DNA of 35,298 bases from JBGSOV01 sp041738935 (lineage in GTDB: Bacteria > Patescibacteriota > Gracilibacteria > CAIRYL01 > GCA-016699755), in NCBI GenBank assembly GCA_041738935.1, contig JBGSOV010000016.1, forward strand, positions 1-35,298, in the 5' to 3' direction. The translations under genes and the position numbers were made by a program. The notes beneath the pieces are model-generated. The model was given only the letters and a program-made list of their open reading frames with translations, made no database searches and had not been told where the DNA came from. Within the stretch, counting starts at the first letter, position 1. The number at the start of each line of letters is the position of its first letter. Shown piece by piece: positions 16,577 to 24,448 of this stretch.

Positions 16577-17203
16577 ATGGCAACCCATCCAGTCATCGTA
16601 GCAGAAGCATACGAACCCGGTACCGCTAAAAATGTCCGCCTTCAGGGCAAGGTTCCGGCAGTTATTTATAGTGGAACCAGAAAGACTTCGCACATTGCAG
16701 TAGACTTGCAAGAATTTCGCCGTGCTTTCCGCAAAGCTGGCAAAGCGACATTGGTTGAAGTCGAAATCGATGGTGCCAAGACTGCAGCGTTGGTGCATGT
16801 TATCGATACCCATCCGGTTTCTGGCGATCCGATTCATATCGACTTTTTTGCCGTGAATATGAACAAGGCGGTACACGCTGTTGTGCCGGTCACTTTTGTT
16901 GGTGTTTCGGATGCCGTCAAGCTCTTGGGTGGAACGTTGACTGTTTTGCATGATCGAATCCAAATTAGCTGTTTGCCAAAACATTTGATAAGTTCGATCG
17001 AAGTAAGCCTCGAAAAACTCAAGACTTTCCATGACCATGTAAACATTGCCGATTTACCCTTCCCAAGCGATATTACCGTACTTGACGATGCCGAGATGAT
17101 TGTTGCGAGTGTAGCAGCACCACGTAAGGCTGTCGAAGAAGAAGTTGTTGCTGAAGAAACAGAGGGAGAAAAATCTGAAGCAGTACCAACCGAAGAGAAG
17201 TAA
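16577..17203 (+). CDS. rplY: Ribosomal protein L25 (Ctc/TL5 type)
   Basis: Binds 5S rRNA in the large subunit. 208 residues, the long two-domain form. The N-terminal half has the L25 pattern: LRLQGKVPAVIY-like GKVPAVIYSGTR, then FRRAFRKAGKATLVEV. HPVSGDPIHIDFFAVN is the typical junction to the second TL5-like beta domain. The tail (about residue 185 on) is acidic and Glu-rich. The ATG at 16577 is chosen because the open frame upstream merely reads through tRNA-Leu. No Shine-Dalgarno: it is preceded by T-rich sequence. DUF3048 and queA genes follow closely in the same direction. Confidence 0.93.
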   Translation: MATHPVIVAEAYEPGTAKNVRLQGKVPAVIYSGTRKTSHIAVDLQEFRRAFRKAGKATLVEVEIDGAKTAALVHVIDTHPVSGDPIHIDFFAVNMNKAVHAVVPVTFVGVSDAVKLLGGTLTVLHDRIQISCLPKHLISSIEVSLEKLKTFHDHVNIADLPFPSDITVLDDAEMIVASVAAPRKAVEEEVVAEETEGEKSEAVPTEEK

Positions 17204-17217
17204 TTTTTGAATTGTAC

Positions 17218-18300
17218 ATGCGCTTCCGTGGATTTTTAATTGCATTTGCCGTAGGTGTTGTTCTTGTGAGCAGTATAGGGGCAGGAGCGTTTTTTTTGTC
17301 GAACCCAAACAAGTCGGATTCGCCTCCAATTTTTGAATCAGGAAAACAGGCGCTTTTTTCACTGTTTAGCAAAGAAGGGCGTAAACATGATGACCCTACG
17401 CGACTGACCGGAATTGGCGACCCACCGGCGACCACGACTTCTTTTTTGACGGGAACAGAGGTAAAAAATGCCGAAGCAGAAAAATTTGTCGCCGTCATGA
17501 TTGATCTTGCTCCTGCCGCCCGCCCACTTTTTCGCGGAGTAAATGCAGCACGCATCCTGTTTGAAATGCCTGCCGAAGGCGGAGTTCCACGAATTATGGC
17601 AATTTTTTCGAGTGAAAATCTTCCAGAAGAAGTTGGTCCGGTACGCAGTGCTCGTGATTATTTTGTCGAAATCGCCGAAGGTATTGCCGGCGGATATGTC
17701 CACGCTGGCGGCAGTCCTGACGCACTCGAAATGTTGTATTCGACAGCAATGGCGAACTTTGACGAGCGCAATAATGGTTTTATGCGCGACAAAGACCTGG
17801 CTCGTCCCCACAACCTCTTTGTTCTTCCGCCCGAAATTATCGAGACGGTCAAACCATCAGCAGCGACTACACCAATTTTTGCGTACTCTAAAAGCTTGCC
17901 GATTTCACCATTAGCTCAAAATGCACGCCGCATTGATGTGGATATTTCGACACGAACGCATGCTATCGCCTGGAACTACGATGCTGAGCAAAACTGCTAC
18001 AAACGCGAGCAAGAACGCGAGACAATGGCATTTTGTCCACAGAATGTCGTTGTCCTTGCCACTGATATTTCGCTTGTTCCTGGCGACGAAAAAGGTCGCC
18101 TCAATGCGCGTGTCATTGGTGAAGGAAAAGGCTGGCTCTTTCGCGATGGACTTGCCTTTGCTGTCAACTGGCAACGCCCCACCAAAGGTGTTTTTGTACT
18201 AACGGACGAATTACAAAACCCAGTGCCACTTTTACCAGGACAAACTTTCTTTGAAATACTCGACACAATCGACAAAGTCGGGTTTTCATCACTCGAATAA
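17218..18300 (+). CDS. DUF3048 (YerB-like) membrane-anchored protein
   Basis: 360 residues from the ATG at 17218 (a TTG at 17212 is also open). The N-terminus has one hydrophobic segment (about residues 5-27) without a lipobox Cys, so the protein is probably anchored and exported. DUF3048 signatures: FVAVMIDLAPAARPLF, ILFEMPAEGGVPRIMAIF, EEVGPVRSARDYFVEIA, and RPHNLFVLP. The C-terminal part (about 225-355) has the second, beta-rich DUF3048 domain ending in PGQTFFEIL. YerB of Bacillus is a lipoprotein of unknown role. It lies 14 bases after rplY and 30 before queA, so they probably share a transcript. Family call sure, function unknown. Confidence 0.88.
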   Translation: MRFRGFLIAFAVGVVLVSSIGAGAFFLSNPNKSDSPPIFESGKQALFSLFSKEGRKHDDPTRLTGIGDPPATTTSFLTGTEVKNAEAEKFVAVMIDLAPAARPLFRGVNAARILFEMPAEGGVPRIMAIFSSENLPEEVGPVRSARDYFVEIAEGIAGGYVHAGGSPDALEMLYSTAMANFDERNNGFMRDKDLARPHNLFVLPPEIIETVKPSAATTPIFAYSKSLPISPLAQNARRIDVDISTRTHAIAWNYDAEQNCYKREQERETMAFCPQNVVVLATDISLVPGDEKGRLNARVIGEGKGWLFRDGLAFAVNWQRPTKGVFVLTDELQNPVPLLPGQTFFEILDTIDKVGFSSLE

Positions 18301-18330
18301 ACCAAAAACCACTATTTTGAATCTCACAAG

Positions 18331-19365
18331 ATGAAACTGAGCGCTTTTGATTTTGCTTTACCACAAGAACTGATCGCGCAAACCCCCATGCCCGAGCGTG
18401 AAACAAGTCGGCTTTTATTCGTTAATCGAGAGAAAAAAGCGCTTGAGCACAGACAATTTTTAGATATTCTCGACATCTTCGCCAGTGACGATGTGCTTGT
18501 CTTTAATCGCAGTAAGGTGATTCCCGCGCGGTTAAAACTAGGGGGAAATCGTGAGATTTTCTTGAGTGAGCCGATACATAAAAGTACTTGGGAATGCTTA
18601 ATCCGTCCAGGGAAAAAATTTGCCGTCGGAACACGGATTGACTTTGTTGATGGTTCTGAAGCCAGTGTAACTGCCATTACCGAAGACGGCCTCCGCGTAA
18701 TCGAATTTAATCCCATAAATGGGGACTTTTGGCAGTTTTTACAAACCTGTGGGAGCATTCCTTTGCCGCCATATATCGGTCGTGCAGCGGAAGAATCTGA
18801 CTCCAAGCGCTACCAAACCGTCTATGCCGAGCATCCTGGGTCTGTCGCCGCACCAACTGCCGGACTGCATTTTACTGATGAAATTATGAACGCGCTGCGT
18901 GCCAAGGGCGTGCAGATCGAATTTGTCACACTCCACGTCGGACTCGGAACATTTTTGCCAGTCAAAAGTGAGAATGTCGCCGAGCACCACATGCACGCGG
19001 AAGTATTCGAACTTGATAGAGACACTGCCGCCAGGATAAATGAAGGAAGATCCGCAGGGAAAAAAGTGACTGCCATCGGCAGCACCAGTCTGCGCGTACT
19101 CGAATCTGCTGCGGATGAAAATGGAAAATTGCAGGCGCAAAGCGGCAAAACAGAAATTTTTATCTATCCACCGGCGGAGTTTAAAGTGGTCGATCATTTT
19201 TTCACCAATTTTCACCTCCCCAAAAGCACACTCCTGATGCTCGTTGCCGCTTTCGCCAGCCCGGGAAAACCCGATGGCGTCGAATTTGCACAAAAGACGT
19301 ACCAAACCGCGATCGAGGAAAAGTACCGCTTCTTCAGTTATGGCGATGCGACGCTGTGGTGGTGA
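18331..19365 (+). CDS. queA: S-adenosylmethionine:tRNA ribosyltransferase-isomerase
   Basis: Transfers and isomerises the ribosyl part of S-adenosylmethionine onto preQ1 in tRNA, forming epoxyqueuosine at position 34 of GUN anticodons. 344 residues, close to the family length. Signatures: FDFALPQELIAQTP at the start, DDVLVFNRSKVIPARL, GSIPLPPYIGR, YQTVYAEHPGSVAAPTAGLHFT, HVGLGTFLPV, GSTSLRVLES, and TNFHLPKSTLLMLVAAF near the end. Ends in TGA. With folE and queD it is one of three queuosine-related genes in the window, and tRNA-His(GTG), a substrate type, is encoded nearby. tgt, queE, queC, queF and queG are not in the window. Confidence 0.96.
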   Translation: MKLSAFDFALPQELIAQTPMPERETSRLLFVNREKKALEHRQFLDILDIFASDDVLVFNRSKVIPARLKLGGNREIFLSEPIHKSTWECLIRPGKKFAVGTRIDFVDGSEASVTAITEDGLRVIEFNPINGDFWQFLQTCGSIPLPPYIGRAAEESDSKRYQTVYAEHPGSVAAPTAGLHFTDEIMNALRAKGVQIEFVTLHVGLGTFLPVKSENVAEHHMHAEVFELDRDTAARINEGRSAGKKVTAIGSTSLRVLESAADENGKLQAQSGKTEIFIYPPAEFKVVDHFFTNFHLPKSTLLMLVAAFASPGKPDGVEFAQKTYQTAIEEKYRFFSYGDATLWW

Positions 19366-19372
19366 TGCGATT

Positions 19373-19415
19373 ACCCTCCCCGTGGACAGGAGCCTGTCCC
19401 GAGAACTCGGGAGGA
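19373..19415. repeat. Composite hairpin repeat, copy 2, between convergent genes
   Basis: CCTCCC (19375-19380) pairs with GGGAGG (19409-19414). Inside, GGACAGG (19384-19390) pairs with CCTGTCC (19393-19399), and TCCCGA (19397-19402) with TCGGGA (19407-19412). The two inner hairpins overlap and exclude each other. 19388-19415 is nearly the same as 130-160. It lies between the convergent queA and uvrB ends, so it may act as a two-way transcription stop; a T7 run follows further on, near 19427. The rest of 19416-19507 shows nothing else. Confidence 0.6.
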
Positions 19416-19507
19416 GCTGGAAAAGCCGTTTTTTTAGTCGCAAAAGATCCCTGTTTCTCCTCCAAAATCGCACCTTCGACAGGAATGACGCAGAAAAAAT
19501 TTCTCAG

Positions 19508-21562
19508 TTACCGCACGTCCTTCCTTGCCTGATCTTTGAGCATATCGATTTCGTCACGCAGTTCTGCCGCGCGTTCGAATTCGAGATTGCGCACGGCAAT
19601 ATCCATTTTCCCTTCCAAATCACGAATAAATTCTTCGACCTTGTCGGCACGAATTTTTTTCGTATTGTGTCCTTCGATTTGCCCTGTTTTGGGACCGTCA
19701 CCCATGTAGGAGATTTTTTTGTGGATCGTCTTTGGCTCGATGCCGTGTTTTTTGTTGTGGTCTTCTTGCACTTTGCGGCGGCGTTCGGTTTCGGCAATGG
19801 CTTGCGTCATGGCATCGGTCATCCTGTCTGCGAACAAAATAGTTTTTCCTTCCGAATTACGCGCTGCGCGCCCCATCGTCTGGATAAGGGCATCTCGACT
19901 GCGCAAAAATCCTTCCTTGTCTGCGTCCAAAATCGCAACGAGCGACACTTCCGGCAGGTCAAGTCCTTCGCGCAAGAGGTTGATTCCGACAATCACATCT
20001 ATCACGCCTTCGCGCAATTCGCGCAAAATCTCGATACGATCCATGGTTTCGACGTCAGAATGGAGATATTTGACCGCGACTCCAGCTTCGACGAGATAGT
20101 TCGTCAGATTTTCAGCAGATTTTTTGGTAAGCGTAGTGATAAGAACTCGTTCATTTTTGGTCTTGCGTATAGCAATTTCTTTGAGTACATCGTCAACTTG
20201 GTGTCGAGTGGGACGCACTTCGATGGTGGGATCAAGTAGCCCTGTTGGGCGAATAATCTGCTCGGAAAAGTTTTTGGGGATTTCTGGTTGCGTATTGTTT
20301 TTGACCGATTCGGCAACATGTTCGTAATATGCTTCTTTATTAGTCTCACCACATTTTTCAAATTCGTATCTTCCGGGCGTCGCCGAAATGCAGACCATTT
20401 GCGGCACAAACTTTTCAAATTCAGCAAAGCGCAATGGACGATTATCGAGCGCACTCGGTAAGCGAAATCCGTAGTCGATTAATTGACGTTTGCGGGAAAG
20501 ATTCCCTTCGTACATGGCGCCGATTTGTGGAATAGTCATGTGTGATTCGTCGACGAACGTCACAAAATCATCCGGGAAATATTCGAGCAGAGTCGCCGGT
20601 GGTTCGCCAGCGTTACGACTGCTGAGAAAACGTGTGTAGTTTTCGATACCATTGACATAGCCGACTTCGCGCAGCATTTCGAGATCGTATTCGGTGCGAG
20701 TTTGCAAACGATGCGCTTCGAGCGGCTTGCCCATAGCGTACAGCTCTTTGACGCGTTCGGTCAGTTCGGCTTCGATTTTTGCGGTTGCCTGATTGACTTT
20801 TTCCACAGTCGAAACATTGTGTTTCGCTGGGAAAAATACGACTTCTGCCAGATCATGGATAAGTTCGCCGGTAAAACTATCGACCTCAGAAATTGCTTCG
20901 ACTTCGTCGCCAAAAAATTCGATCCGAAAAACATTTTCCGAACTCGGTGGCAAGACTTCGACCACATCGCCCAAAACATGAAACATACCTTGCTTAAAGT
21001 CGAGGTGCGAACGAGTATATTGCACATCCGCAAGTTTGCGGAGAAATTTGTCACGTTTCATGATTTCGCCGCGTTTGACAGTAATCGCCAGCGCTTCATA
21101 ACTTTCGACATCGCCCAGACCATAAATACAGCTGACACTCGCAACAATAAGGACATCCTTACGAGTCAGAAGATTATAAGTTGCGGCATGACGATAACGA
21201 TTGATTTCTTCGTTGATGGTCGCCTCTTTTTCGATATACGTATCAGTTTTGGCAATGTAGGCTTCTGGCTGATAATAATCGTAATAACTCACAAAGTAGC
21301 TGATAGCATTGTCCGGGAAAAACTGTTGAAATTCGGAGCACAGTTGCGCCGCAAGAATTTTGTTGTGCGCAATAACGAGTGTCGGGCGTTGAATTTTTTC
21401 AACAATATTAGCCACAGTAAAGGTTTTTCCGGTACCAGTCGCCCCCAGAAGCGTCTGATGCGAGACGCCGTCATTGAGACGAGCCGTGATTTCGGAGATT
21501 GCACGCGGCTGATCGCCAGCAGGCGCGAAATCGGCGTGGAGTTTGAAGCGTTGATCAGACAC
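19508..21562 (-). CDS. uvrB: Excinuclease ABC subunit B
   Basis: DNA-damage verification helicase of nucleotide excision repair. About 684 residues from a GTG at 21562, slightly longer than usual. Walker A GATGTGKT (about 40-47); the beta-hairpin region SYYDYYQPEAYIAKTDTYIEKE; DESHMTIPQIGAMYEGNLSRK with the Walker B-type DESH; helicase motifs VGINLLREGLDLPEVSLVAILDADKEGFLRS and QTMGRAARN; and a C-terminal UVR motif (MDIAVRNLEFERAAELRDEI) that contacts UvrC. The frame is open to an ATG at 21634, but that lies beyond the predicted promoter and adds residues without similarity. GTG 21562 gives the expected SDQRFKLHADFAPAGDQP start. uvrA and uvrC are not in the window. Confidence 0.95.
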   Translation of the reverse strand: MSDQRFKLHADFAPAGDQPRAISEITARLNDGVSHQTLLGATGTGKTFTVANIVEKIQRPTLVIAHNKILAAQLCSEFQQFFPDNAISYFVSYYDYYQPEAYIAKTDTYIEKEATINEEINRYRHAATYNLLTRKDVLIVASVSCIYGLGDVESYEALAITVKRGEIMKRDKFLRKLADVQYTRSHLDFKQGMFHVLGDVVEVLPPSSENVFRIEFFGDEVEAISEVDSFTGELIHDLAEVVFFPAKHNVSTVEKVNQATAKIEAELTERVKELYAMGKPLEAHRLQTRTEYDLEMLREVGYVNGIENYTRFLSSRNAGEPPATLLEYFPDDFVTFVDESHMTIPQIGAMYEGNLSRKRQLIDYGFRLPSALDNRPLRFAEFEKFVPQMVCISATPGRYEFEKCGETNKEAYYEHVAESVKNNTQPEIPKNFSEQIIRPTGLLDPTIEVRPTRHQVDDVLKEIAIRKTKNERVLITTLTKKSAENLTNYLVEAGVAVKYLHSDVETMDRIEILRELREGVIDVIVGINLLREGLDLPEVSLVAILDADKEGFLRSRDALIQTMGRAARNSEGKTILFADRMTDAMTQAIAETERRRKVQEDHNKKHGIEPKTIHKKISYMGDGPKTGQIEGHNTKKIRADKVEEFIRDLEGKMDIAVRNLEFERAAELRDEIDMLKDQARKDVR

Positions 21563-21590
21563 GAAAAATGTGGGAAACAGGCAGAAGAAG

Positions 21591-21618
21591 AGTGTACCGC
21601 TTCGCGAGGAAAAAACAA
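21591..21618 (-). promoter_or_regulatory. Putative uvrB promoter
   Basis: Read on the minus strand, TTGTTT (21618-21613) and TACACT (21596-21591) are 16 bases apart. The predicted start is near 21585, about 20 bases before the GTG at 21562. It supports that start over the ATG at 21634. No LexA-type box was recognised. Consensus match is moderate. Confidence 0.4.
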
Positions 21619-21627
21619 GAAAAATAG

Positions 21628-21656
21628 TTGTCATGAAGATTTTTTTGAGTCATACT
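21628..21656 (+). promoter_or_regulatory. Putative tRNA-His promoter
   Basis: TTGTCA (21628-21633) and CATACT (21651-21656) are separated by 17 bases and end 10 bases before the mature tRNA. Predicted transcription would begin at about 21663. It diverges from the uvrB promoter just to the left. Confidence 0.5.
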
Positions 21657-21666
21657 GCTCTGGCGT

Positions 21667-21744
21667 GGCGGGCGTAGCTCAGCTGGTTAGAGCATCAGAT
21701 TGTGGATCTGAGGGTCGAGGGTTCAAATCCCTTCGCTCGCCCCA
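21667..21744 (+). tRNA. tRNA-His, anticodon GTG
   Basis: Acceptor GCGGGCG (21668-21674) pairs with CGCTCGC (21734-21740). The extra 5' G at 21667 faces C at 21741, the G-1:C73 identity pair unique to tRNA-His. Anticodon stem TCAGA/TCTGA encloses TTGTGGA, giving anticodon GTG (21702-21704). The T loop TTCAAAT is intact and CCA is encoded (21742-21744). G34 makes it a substrate type for queuosine modification. Confidence 0.97.
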
Positions 21745-21846
21745 CTTAAAAAAAATTCAAGCAAAAGTACGAAAAAAACCATATTACACTCGAAGAATAA
21801 AGATGTAAACTTGCTACATTCATACAAGAAAACGTAGAGCAGCAAT

Positions 21847-22269
21847 CTACTCTTTGCTTCCTTTCGATTGAAAACCTTCTAAGGTTTGTGGATTGGTTTT
21901 AAGAAAGTGCGTGAGCTTACGAATGCGGGCAACTGTTGTAGGGTGTACCAAGTGTTCAATCTTGCACGAATCGACTTCGGATCGCTTAGAGGACAAACCA
22001 AGAATATCAGCGAAAAATTCTTCGAGCACTTTGGCATTCGTGCGCAAGGTTATTACTGTTTCGTTGCCTTCCGGAGAAAGGCGAAAAAACTTGTTGTCGT
22101 CTTCGAGCAGAAAACCTTTTGTCTTTAGGCTGCGAAGCGCTTGCGAACAACTTCCGGGCGTGATTGCCAATTCGCGCGCGATATCGGTTGTACGAGCATA
22201 GCCGTGTTCTTCAATCAAAGCTTGAATCGTCAGCAAATAATGCGCCGCACTATGGGTGACCGGGTTCAT
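21847..22269 (-). CDS. DtxR/MntR-family metal-dependent transcriptional regulator
   Basis: 140 residues from the ATG at 22269; the frame is open to an ATG at 22317, but MNPVTHSAAHYLLTIQ is the family-like beginning. The N-terminal winged helix has TTDIARELAITPGSCSQALRSLKTKGFLLED (recognition helix about 38-52). The dimerisation/metal domain contains EEFFADILGLSSKRSEVDSCKIEHLVHPTTVARI; Cys and Glu of SCKIEH and the following His occupy the usual metal-binding region. No SH3-like third domain, so it is nearer the short MntR type. It probably represses with bound Fe or Mn. It is divergent from a secreted-protein gene whose promoter carries a dyad. Confidence 0.85.
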   Translation of the reverse strand: MNPVTHSAAHYLLTIQALIEEHGYARTTDIARELAITPGSCSQALRSLKTKGFLLEDDNKFFRLSPEGNETVITLRTNAKVLEEFFADILGLSSKRSEVDSCKIEHLVHPTTVARIRKLTHFLKTNPQTLEGFQSKGSKE

Positions 22270-22357
22270 GTCATATTGTTTCCATGTTTTGTCGGATGAT
22301 TCTGGCATGCGCGGCAAGAAAAGCTCGCCTTCAAGTATTCAGAATTTTATCAAGAAA

Positions 22358-22375
22358 GGCAACAAATTGATTGCC
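22358..22375. promoter_or_regulatory. Putative operator dyad overlapping the -35 element
   Basis: GGCAA-N2-AATT-N2-TTGCC, 14 of 18 positions symmetric, centred between 22366 and 22367. Its right half covers the -35 hexamer of the strong promoter at 22367-22395. Binding here would block RNA polymerase. The adjacent DtxR/MntR-type gene is the obvious candidate binder; this is an inference. Confidence 0.45.
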
Positions 22376-22395
22376 ATGGAGGAAAATGCTATAAT
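22367..22395 (+). promoter_or_regulatory. Strong sigma70-type promoter of the secreted Ig-like protein
   Basis: TTGATT (22367-22372), a 17-base spacer, then a perfect TATAAT (22390-22395) with an extended -10 TG (22387-22388). It is the best consensus match I found in the window. Transcription should start near 22402, leaving a leader of about 20 bases without a Shine-Dalgarno. Confidence 0.75.
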
Positions 22396-22421
22396 ACAAA
22401 AGTCTCATCGCAAACACAAAT

Positions 22422-23183
22422 ATGCGCACTCAAAAACTTCTGTCCGTAATCGCTATTCTCCTCCTTGGTATTTTTGGATTGGCGAGCGGTTGGCAATTTG
22501 CCAAAGCACAAGCCCTTGTCCATTGTCATCAGTTTAAAGAAGCGGCGGAATTTCCTGAGACCGATGATTTTGGTTCGCCATTTAATCCGTTTTCGGAGGC
22601 GCTTGAGAATATGATAGTCGTGATTTGCAATGCGCCAAATTCAACTGTGCAAATCGGTTATGGACAACAAAATCAATATATTTTTGAAGATGCATATGTA
22701 TGGCGCAATCACGCATGGCAAAGATTTAATTTGAGCGGGCCGGTCAAAGATCGTACCTGGTTTGTGGGAAAAGCATCTGGCAATTTTGCCACGACCGAAA
22801 CCGAACTCGCGCAGGCAAATTATGTCGTTTCGTATATTTGCCATTACACGAATGAACTTTGGCGATGTGGCTGCAAAAATCAAAATGATTGCCGCCCGAG
22901 TCGTTGGAATCTTCAGGAATTTTCAGGACCTCCTGTCGGAGCCACTGGACCACAAGTTACTCTTACTGTGGACAAACCGACTGTTCGTCTCGGTGAATCG
23001 ATTACTCTTACTTGGAATGCAGTTGGTGCGCAGAGTTGTGTTGCATATGGTGATTGGCAAGGAAACAAGCCACCTCAAGGAACTGAGACGCTAAATAATA
23101 TTACGAGTGCGCGGCGATATCAATTGCAGTGCGATGGACAAGGCGGCTCGAATACCGCTACACAACAAGTGAGCATGCAGTAA
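22422..23183 (+). CDS. Secreted protein with C-terminal Ig-like domain
   Basis: 253 residues. Signal peptide about residues 1-30 (hydrophobic core LLSVIAILLLGIFGLA, cleavage expected after AKAQA). The middle (about 31-165) is Cys-rich, with VHCHQF, VVICNAP, SYICHYT and RCGCKNQNDC, suggesting disulfides; I recognise no family. Residues about 177-252 form an Ig-like beta domain (VTLTVDKPTVRLGESITLTWNA, then SCVAYGDW and RYQLQCDG), of the kind often found in CPR exported proteins. No sortase motif or C-terminal helix, so it is released or held by other means. It has the best promoter of the window and faces a DtxR-type regulator. Function unknown. Confidence 0.75.
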   Translation: MRTQKLLSVIAILLLGIFGLASGWQFAKAQALVHCHQFKEAAEFPETDDFGSPFNPFSEALENMIVVICNAPNSTVQIGYGQQNQYIFEDAYVWRNHAWQRFNLSGPVKDRTWFVGKASGNFATTETELAQANYVVSYICHYTNELWRCGCKNQNDCRPSRWNLQEFSGPPVGATGPQVTLTVDKPTVRLGESITLTWNAVGAQSCVAYGDWQGNKPPQGTETLNNITSARRYQLQCDGQGGSNTATQQVSMQ

Positions 23184-23236
23184 GAATCATTGATTCGGAA
23201 AAACCGATTAGAAGAAGAATTACAACAAGAAAATTG

Positions 23237-24448
23237 CTAGAGAAGATGCCCCATTTTCTCTTTTTTGACGCGAAGGTAATCTGTATTTGTTTCGGATTCG
23301 CCGACAGTAATGGGAACTTGCTCCACAACTTGTAATCCATAGCCAGACAATCCCACAATCTTGCGCGGGTTGTTGGTAAGAAGTCGCATTTTGCTAATGC
23401 CAAGTGCTTTGAGCATCTGAGCACCAATGCCATAGTCACGCAAATCGTCTTTAAAGCCGAGCCGTTGATTTGCTTCGACAGTATCGAGCCCCAAGCTGTC
23501 TTGCAATTCGTACGCTTGGATTTTTGCAGCAAGTCCAATCCCGCGACCTTCTTGTGCCATGCGGAGGAGGACTCCTACGCCTTCTTCGGCAATGCGGTCG
23601 AGTGAAGCGTCTAATTGACTTCGACAGTCGCAACGAAGCGAACGGAAGACGTCTCCCGTCAGACATTCGGAATGCACGCGTACGAGCGGCGCTTCGATGC
23701 CCGCAATATCTCCGCGTACAAGCGCGACATGCTCGAGCCCGGTCAATTTTTCTTTGAAGACATGGATTTCGAACATGCCAAATACTGTCGGCAAGTGTGC
23801 TTGCGAGACTTCTTCAACCAATGTTTCTTGATGACGGCGATGCCGAATCAGCTCTTCGATGGAAATGATTTTGAGCTCGTGCTTTTTGGCAAACTCAATC
23901 AGTTGCGGCAAGCGCGCCATCGTGCCATCCGCATTCATAATTTCGCAAATCACAGCGCCGCCCTGCAGTCCGGCGAGTTTGCAAAGATCGATCGACGCTT
24001 CGGTGTGTCCGGCGCGCACGAGCGAGCCGCCTTTTTTGGCACGCAATGGGAAAACGTGCCCAGGGCGCACAAAATCCATCGCGACCGAAGTGGGATCCAT
24101 AATTTTTTTGATGGTGAGAGCCCGATCGGCAGCCGAAATTCCGGTTTCGATACCGACGCGTGCATCGACCGAGACGCTAAAGTTGCAGGCGTCTGGATCG
24201 GTATCCGCCACCATCGGGTGAAAATTGAGCCGTTCGGCGATTTCGGGATCAACCGGCGTGCAAATGAGCCCTTTGGCTTCGGAAGCGAAAAAATTGACAA
24301 TCTCGGGCGTAATCTTTTCGGCAGCGACAATCAGGTCGCCCTCGTTTTCGCGATCTTCGTCATCGACGACAATAATCGGTTTGCCAGCAGCAATATCAGC
24401 AATCGCTTCTTCGAGGGAAGAAAGTTGTGATGTTTTAGAAGGTGCCAT
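23237..24448 (-). CDS. ribBA: Bifunctional DHBP synthase / GTP cyclohydrolase II
   Basis: Makes both precursors of riboflavin: 3,4-dihydroxy-2-butanone 4-phosphate from ribulose 5-phosphate, and the pyrimidine product from GTP. 404 residues from the ATG at 24448. RibB half (about 1-205): VVDDEDRENEGDL acidic metal-binding loop, DRALTIKK, RPGHVFPLRAKKGG, RAGHTEASIDL. RibA half: VRVHSECLTGDVFRSLRCDC with three zinc-binding Cys, LLRMAQEGRGIGL, NNPRKIVGL, and the usual GHLL end. It overlaps queD by 14 bases. ribD, ribE and ribH are not in the window, and no FMN riboswitch was seen upstream. Confidence 0.96.
   Translation of the reverse strand: MAPSKTSQLSSLEEAIADIAAGKPIIVVDDEDRENEGDLIVAAEKITPEIVNFFASEAKGLICTPVDPEIAERLNFHPMVADTDPDACNFSVSVDARVGIETGISAADRALTIKKIMDPTSVAMDFVRPGHVFPLRAKKGGSLVRAGHTEASIDLCKLAGLQGGAVICEIMNADGTMARLPQLIEFAKKHELKIISIEELIRHRRHQETLVEEVSQAHLPTVFGMFEIHVFKEKLTGLEHVALVRGDIAGIEAPLVRVHSECLTGDVFRSLRCDCRSQLDASLDRIAEEGVGVLLRMAQEGRGIGLAAKIQAYELQDSLGLDTVEANQRLGFKDDLRDYGIGAQMLKALGISKMRLLTNNPRKIVGLSGYGLQVVEQVPITVGESETNTDYLRVKKEKMGHLL

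Noticed and set aside
19244..20239. 331-residue plus-strand open frame crossing the queA-uvrB junction
   Set aside because: Composition rich in F, H and R, overlaps two certain genes and shows no recognisable motif.
20702..21808. 368-residue plus-strand open frame
   Set aside because: Antisense to uvrB, and its end is a translation of tRNA-His (GVAQLVRASDCGSEGRGF), a common artefact.
23615..24430. 271-residue plus-strand open frame
   Set aside because: Antisense to ribBA, whose motifs are complete and in the right order.
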